NCBI GenBank assembly: GCA_045863555.1
Contig: BTUU01000014.1
Location: 1 to 64,000 of the forward strand
Reading direction: 5' to 3'
DNA from: JACRLV01 sp045863555
GTDB taxonomy: Bacteria > Planctomycetota > Phycisphaerae > UBA1845 > Fen-1342
DNA: 64,000 bases
Shown: in pieces, positions 58,913 to 64,000 of the stretch
Layout: every line of letters starts with the position of its first letter
How positions within the stretch are numbered: position 1 is the first letter of the stretch
Notes under the pieces: model-generated
What the model saw: only the letters and a program-made list of their open reading frames with translations
Told to the model about the DNA's origin: nothing
Database searches by the model: none
Position numbers and translations under genes: made by a program

Positions 58913-59359
58913 ATGAGTAACCGTCTTCTGAACTCGCCTGTCAAGGAGCTCCATCTTTCAGAACAGGCGGAGCGCGCCCTCGAGGCGATGGGGATTCAGA
59001 ATATCGGACAACTGCTCGGCCTCAGCGAGAACGCCCTGCGATCCGGAGCGGGCGATGCCTGGATGCAAATCTGGACCGAAATTCAGCAACGGTTGTCCGA
59101 GCATTCCTTGCGCGGCACCGTACGGCGCGGCGTCGTCGTGCTTGAAGATGATGTGCCATTGCCCGACGGCGCGATCGTGACGATCCGCCTCGCCCCTCCG
59201 GATTCGGACGATGCCCAGCGTCTCTCTGACGAACTCATGAATCTCGCCGGCACCGTCAAAGGCCTCCCGCCCGATTTTTCCGAGAATCACGACCACTATC
59301 TCCACGGTCAGTCGGGTCGGCACTTCGAACAGGCCGGTTTCATCGCACTACTGCGCTGA
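58913..59359 (+). CDS. Fusion of alpha-CTD-like HhH domain and antitoxin-like domain
   Basis: A 148-residue protein. Residues ~8-62 (PVKELHLSEQAERALEAMGIQNIGQLLGLSENALRS) resemble the C-terminal helix-hairpin-helix domain of RNA polymerase alpha. Residues ~70-130 (RGVVVLEDDVPLPDGAIVTI ... LPPDFSENHDHYLHG) match the antitoxin-like proteins that accompany PIN-domain toxins; GxxxLPPDxxENHDHYLHG is their signature. No toxin gene follows (a 190-bp gap, then an ABC transporter), so it is an orphan. The ATG at 58913 follows CGAGGTCGCTG. Confidence 0.75.
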   Translation: MSNRLLNSPVKELHLSEQAERALEAMGIQNIGQLLGLSENALRSGAGDAWMQIWTEIQQRLSEHSLRGTVRRGVVVLEDDVPLPDGAIVTIRLAPPDSDDAQRLSDELMNLAGTVKGLPPDFSENHDHYLHGQSGRHFEQAGFIALLR

Positions 59360-59550
59360 ACCGCGAGCCGCCTTTCATTCCTCGACTGCGTCAAACGCCT
59401 CCGCGCCGCGGGTACTCGGATACTCATCGGCTACCGTCACCCAAACTGAGATCGGGCGGCCTTCGTCAGCGGATGACGTGTGAATCGGCGGCTGCGCGCG
59501 GCCCCCGCCCGTCCGGCTATCATCACCCGTTTGTTTCCGGGTGAGTCGCT

Positions 59551-60590
<1,040 letters not shown>

Positions 60591-60594
<4 letters not shown>

Positions 60595-61394
60595 CCTCGC
60601 GCGCGTTCGGCGCGATGTTCCGGGTGGACCTGCTCCAGACGATCCAGTATCGCGGCGAGAGTTTCCTCTGGGCGATCTGGGGCGTCATCTACCCCGTGGT
60701 CGCGCTCGCGATGTGGGAGGCCGCGGCGGAGGCGCCGGCCGAGGGGAGCAACGTCGCGGCGTACGCCAAGGGCGGCTTCGCAGCGTATTTCCTGCTCACG
60801 ATGGTCGTCGGGCACGTCGTCACGGCCTGGGACGCGTACGAGATGGGCTGGGTGATCCGCAGCGGTGCGTTTTCGGCCCAGCTCATGCAGCCGATGCTTC
60901 CGATCTGGCGGAGTATCGCGGGAAATCTCGCCTGGAAGCTGTTTACGCTCGTGATCCTCACGCCCTTCTGGATTCTCGTCGCGTGGCTGGTCGAGCCACG
61001 CTTTGAGGCGACGGCAGCGCAGCTCGGGCTCGGCGTTGTCGCGACGATCCTCGCGGCCGGGATTGCGTTCATCTGGGGATATGTCGTGGCGCTGACGGCG
61101 TTCTGGACGACGCGCAACGACGCGGTGGGCGAATTCTGGTTCGGGGCGAGCCTGCTGGTCGGCGGGCGGCTGGCGCCGATCGCGCTGCTGCCGGTGCCGC
61201 TTCAGTTCCTCGCGGGCGTGCTGCCGCATCAGTGGGCGCTGGGTTTTCCCTGCGAAGTGCTGACGGGGCAGTGCTCGGATGCGCGGCTCTATGGCGGGCT
61301 CGCGGCGCAGGCGGCGTGGCTGGTCGGCGGCGCTGTCATCTTCCGCCTGCTCTGGTCGAAGGCAATCCGGCGGTACACCGCGGTGGGAGGGTGA
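60591..61394 (+). CDS. ABC-2 permease subunit (PF06182-type), first
   Basis: A 267-residue polytopic protein with about six helices. FRVDLLQTIQYRGESFLWAIWGVIYPVVALAMW is the N-terminal signature of this permease family. It pairs with the next gene to form the membrane channel of an ABC-2 exporter. Starts overlapping the ATPase stop. The exported substrate is unknown. Confidence 0.9.
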
Positions 61395-61397
61395 GCC

Positions 61398-62186
61398 GTG
61401 CGGCGCTACCTGCGATTGCTCGCCCTCTACTTCAAGATCAACGTCCAGAATGACGCCGCGTACCGGTTCGATTTCCTCATGCGGATCGTGCTCGCGATTT
61501 TCAGCCTCATCGGCGAGCTGTTCACGCTCTGGGTGATCTTCGCCAATGCCAAGTCGCTCGCCGGCTGGAGCGCGTACGACGCGATCGTGCTCCTGGGAGT
61601 CTTCCGCATCATGGTCGCGCTCATCTCGATGGTGATAGCGCCGAGCATGCGGGCCACGATGGAGGATGTGCGCAAGGGCACGCTCGATTTTCTGCTGCTC
61701 AAGCCATTGAACGCACAGTTCGCGGCGAGCTTTCGGCAGATCGTCATCTGGCGCCTCGCGGACGCCATCCTCGGCCTCGCGCTGGTCATCGGCGGCGTCA
61801 CGCTCGGAGAATCGCATTTCAGCGCCGCCACGGCCGGGCAGTTCGTCGTCACGCTGACGGCCGGGGCGATCATCATCTATTCATTCTGGCTGATCCTCGC
61901 GACGACCGTGTTCTGGTTCACGCGGATCGCGAATATCGAGATGGTCTTCTGGAACGTCTTCCACGCCGGGCGCTATCCGATCGACGTCTACCGGCCGTGG
62001 GTGCGGTGGACGCTGACATTCATCCTCCCGATGGCGTTTCTGACGACGTTTCCCGCCGGGGCGCTCGTCGGACGGAACCCGCCGACGGCGCTGTGGGCGG
62101 CGGTGGTCGTCGCCCCGGCGATGTTCATCGCGGCAACGGCGTTCTGGCGCTTCGGCGTCCGGCGCTACAGCGGGGCTTCGGCGTAG
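61398..62186 (+). CDS. ABC-2 permease subunit (PF06182-type), second
   Basis: A 262-residue polytopic protein. LRLLALYFKINVQNDAAYRFDFLMRIVLAIFSLIGELFTLWVIF is the opening typical of the partner subunit. The start is GTG at 61398, three bases after the upstream stop, with GGGAGGGTGAGCC as ribosome-binding site. The last gene of a three-gene operon, convergent with the amidohydrolase. Confidence 0.9.
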   Translation: MRRYLRLLALYFKINVQNDAAYRFDFLMRIVLAIFSLIGELFTLWVIFANAKSLAGWSAYDAIVLLGVFRIMVALISMVIAPSMRATMEDVRKGTLDFLLLKPLNAQFAASFRQIVIWRLADAILGLALVIGGVTLGESHFSAATAGQFVVTLTAGAIIIYSFWLILATTVFWFTRIANIEMVFWNVFHAGRYPIDVYRPWVRWTLTFILPMAFLTTFPAGALVGRNPPTALWAAVVVAPAMFIAATAFWRFGVRRYSGASA

Positions 62187-62189
62187 CGG

Positions 62190-63875
62190 TTACGTCCCCG
62201 CTTCGTAGACGACCTCGCCGCCGACGACGGTCATGAGCACCTTCATCGAAGCGATGTCGCGCTCCGGGCAGGCGAAGAAATCGCGATCGACAATCACAAA
62301 ATCCGCCAGTTTGCCCGGTTTCAGCGTCCCTTTGTCATTCTCCTCAAACGCCGCGTACGCCGCGCCGAGGGTGTGCGCGCGGAGCGTCTGTTCGCGCGAC
62401 AGTCGCTCGTCCGCGTGCCACCCCCCCGCCGGCTGGCCGTCCACCGTCTGCCGCGTCACGCCGGCGTATAGCCCGAGCATCGGATTGTGCGACTCGACGG
62501 GGAAATCGCTGCCGAATGCGAGCGCCGCGCCCGATTTGAGCAGGCTGTTCCATGCGTAGGACCCGCGCGAACGCTCCGGGCCGACGCGGGCGTCGACCCA
62601 GCGCATATCGCTGGTGCAGTGCGTCGGTTGCATCGACGCGATGACGCCGAGCTGCGCGAAGCGGGGGATGTCGGCCGGCGCGAGGAGCTGGGCGTGCTCG
62701 ATGCGGAAGCGATGGTCCGGTTTTACAGCGGCGCCGCCCGGCGCGGCGTCGCGGATCGCCACGGCATAGGCATCGAGCACTTCGCGATTCGCCCGGTCAC
62801 CGATCGCGTGGGTACAGACCTGGTAGCCGCGGGCGACGGCGTCGCGGGCGATCTCGCGGATCGACTCGGGCGTGCTGACGGCGAGCCCCGTGTAGGGTTT
62901 CCCGTCCGCGTCCGACGGCCGATCCGCATAAGGCGCGAGCAGCCACGCCCCGCGCGAGCCCATCGCCCCGTCCGCGTACGCCTTTGTCGCCCGCAGCGTA
63001 AACCGCGGTCCGATGATCCGCGGGTTCTTCACAAACCAATCCTTCGCGTACGCGCTCGCGAGCATCCCGTACACGCGGAGCTTCAGCCGCCCCTCGCGCT
63101 CCAGTCTCTGATAAACCTCGACCTCGGCCGGGGAGACGCCCGCGTCGTGCACGCCGGTCAGGCCGGCGGCGAGGCACATTTCCTGGGCCTTGAGGATCAG
63201 GTCTTCGGTGCTCTTCGAGGCCGCGCCGGCGCGGACGGCGATTGCGTTCATCGCGTTGTCGACGAAGACGCCGGTCGGTTCGCCGCTCGCATCCCGGATG
63301 ATCTCGCCCCCGGGCGGCGCCTCCGTCGACTTCGTGACCCCCGCGATCCTCATCGCCAGTGCGTTCGCGAGTCCGGCGTGTCCGTCGACGCGGCGAAGCC
63401 AGACGGGGTTTTCCGGAGCGGCTTCGCTGAGCCGCTCGTGCGTCGGCAGCTTTCGGTCGGGCCAGCTTTCATGGTCCCAGCGGCCGCCAAGGATCCACTC
63501 GCCCTTCCTGGCCGTCTTGGCTTTCTCGCGGACGGCGGCGATAACGTCGTCGAACGATTTTGCGCTGCTGAGGTCGAGCAGGCCGAGGCCGTAGCTGCCG
63601 AGGCCGGCGACGTGGCCGTGGGCGTCGATGAGGCCCGGGAGCATGACGCCGTCGACGCGGATGCGGCGCGTCTTCGCCGTCGCGAGCCTTTCGAGGTCCG
63701 CGGCGCGGCCGATCGCGAGGATGCGATCACCGGCGACGGCGAGCGAGTCTGCACCGTCGAAGCCGGGTTCGAGCGTGTGGATCGCTCGAGCGTGGAAGAT
63801 CGCGTCCGCGTTCTGTTGGGCGAACGCGCCGGCACAGAACGCCAGCAGAATGGAAAGTACCCGGGCGAAGTACAT
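62190..63875 (-). CDS. Exported amidohydrolase (YtcJ-like)
   Basis: A 561-residue metal-dependent hydrolase of the amidohydrolase 3 type, with a signal peptide (about 1-19, ending GAFAQ). LPGLIDAHGHVAG carries the first metal-binding HxH. CTHAIGD and FRIEHAQLL give further ligands, and AFGSDFPVE is the final Asp motif. The C-terminal strand TLKPGKLADFVIVDRD is typical. Such proteins act on amides or cyclic ureas; no specific substrate can be named. GGAGGTAACCGC precedes the ATG. It converges with the ABC exporter genes. Confidence 0.9.
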   Translation of the reverse strand: MYFARVLSILLAFCAGAFAQQNADAIFHARAIHTLEPGFDGADSLAVAGDRILAIGRAADLERLATAKTRRIRVDGVMLPGLIDAHGHVAGLGSYGLGLLDLSSAKSFDDVIAAVREKAKTARKGEWILGGRWDHESWPDRKLPTHERLSEAAPENPVWLRRVDGHAGLANALAMRIAGVTKSTEAPPGGEIIRDASGEPTGVFVDNAMNAIAVRAGAASKSTEDLILKAQEMCLAAGLTGVHDAGVSPAEVEVYQRLEREGRLKLRVYGMLASAYAKDWFVKNPRIIGPRFTLRATKAYADGAMGSRGAWLLAPYADRPSDADGKPYTGLAVSTPESIREIARDAVARGYQVCTHAIGDRANREVLDAYAVAIRDAAPGGAAVKPDHRFRIEHAQLLAPADIPRFAQLGVIASMQPTHCTSDMRWVDARVGPERSRGSYAWNSLLKSGAALAFGSDFPVESHNPMLGLYAGVTRQTVDGQPAGGWHADERLSREQTLRAHTLGAAYAAFEENDKGTLKPGKLADFVIVDRDFFACPERDIASMKVLMTVVGGEVVYEAGT

Positions 63876-63935
63876 GCGGTTACCTCCGAATCGCGGTCTG
63901 GACGGGATGATACTCCGGGGGGCCGACTCAGCGCG

Positions 63936-64000
63936 TTAACGAGCTGTCGACGCCGGCGCGCTCTCGGAGCCGGTCTTCTGCTGGAATGGCTGCGGGGATG
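63936..64000 (-). CDS. Possible C-terminus of a further minus-strand gene (partial)
   Basis: One minus frame entering from the right edge reads SPQPFQQKTGSESAPASTAR and stops at TAA 63938-63936. It lies about 60 bp upstream of the amidohydrolase and could be the end of a co-transcribed gene. The segment is too short for any family call, and another minus frame is also open to a nearby stop. Confidence 0.3.
   Translation of the reverse strand, partial: SPQPFQQKTGSESAPASTAR

Overview
High-GC bacterial chromosome, most likely a planctomycete (Planctomycetota, probably class Phycisphaerae). The pointers are three large pseudopilin-like proteins with an FTLIELLVVVAIIALL leader, many secreted proteins with C-terminal dockerin-like Asp-rich modules, PEP-CTERM tails, a pair of DUF11-repeat surface proteins, and a recurrent CGYxLxG...CPECG zinc ribbon. 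Assignment to class is inference. No tRNA, rRNA, CRISPR array or intact transposon was seen.

Layout. 1-1735: an A+T-richer orphan gene, a duplicated 52-bp palindromic repeat, and a 99-nt structured repeat. 1736-5257 (minus): five tightly packed genes, namely a GT-C type membrane glycosyltransferase, a HEAT-like lipoprotein, an RsbW-like kinase, a STAS protein and an MlaE-like permease. 5406-6804 (plus): zinc-ribbon protein and SPFH/band-7 protein. 7500-11399 (plus): two DUF11 paralogues, each followed by a terminator. 11528-15428 (minus): secreted helical protein, WD40/dockerin protein, methyltransferase. 15585-17452 (plus): PilT-like ATPase and a small zinc-ribbon membrane protein. 17543-23715 (minus): two paralogous pseudopilins, N-acetylglutamate kinase, a NatAB-type ABC exporter. 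23906-26208 (plus): small zinc-ribbon membrane proteins and a tandem pair of unknown paralogues. 26339-29368 (plus): SRP RNA, dnaX, ebfC/ybaB, recR, with arrays of short hairpins between them. 29377-33569: PEP-CTERM protein, GH172/DUF2961 enzyme, SDR protein, small zinc-ribbon ORF. 33570-36130: an A+T-richer two-gene cassette with a transglycosylase/M15-type protein. 36687-40983 (minus): esterase, frr, zinc-ribbon membrane protein, GlmU-like protein. 41075-47553 (minus): sugar ABC importer, glucoamylase-like protein and GH1 beta-glucosidase behind a LacI-type operator. 47821-53713 (plus): PEP-CTERM protein, pseudopilin, dockerin-bearing proteins, zinc-ribbon membrane protein. 53725-56742 (minus): GH35-like enzyme and YWTD-like protein. 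56896-62186 (plus): ECF sigma factor, DUF4349 protein, alpha-CTD-like/antitoxin-like protein, ABC-2 exporter. 62190-63875 (minus): secreted amidohydrolase.

How the genes fit together. The 41-48 kb block reads as an inducible glucan or glucoside uptake and hydrolysis unit. Two divergent promoters there share one TTGCAA -35 hexamer that overlaps the LacI-type site. The ffs-dnaX-ybaB-recR block is a conserved replication/repair neighbourhood. Its dnaX carries an A10 run at the end of domain III, with early stops in both other frames, which predicts a gamma-like short product. The 1.7-3.8 kb operon couples a kinase/STAS switch to an MlaE lipid-transport permease.

The most unusual non-coding signals are three copies of a roughly 90-99-nt repeat whose hairpin stem changes in a compensated way (1519, 36447, 36537), and a clover-like hairpin array between ffs and dnaX.
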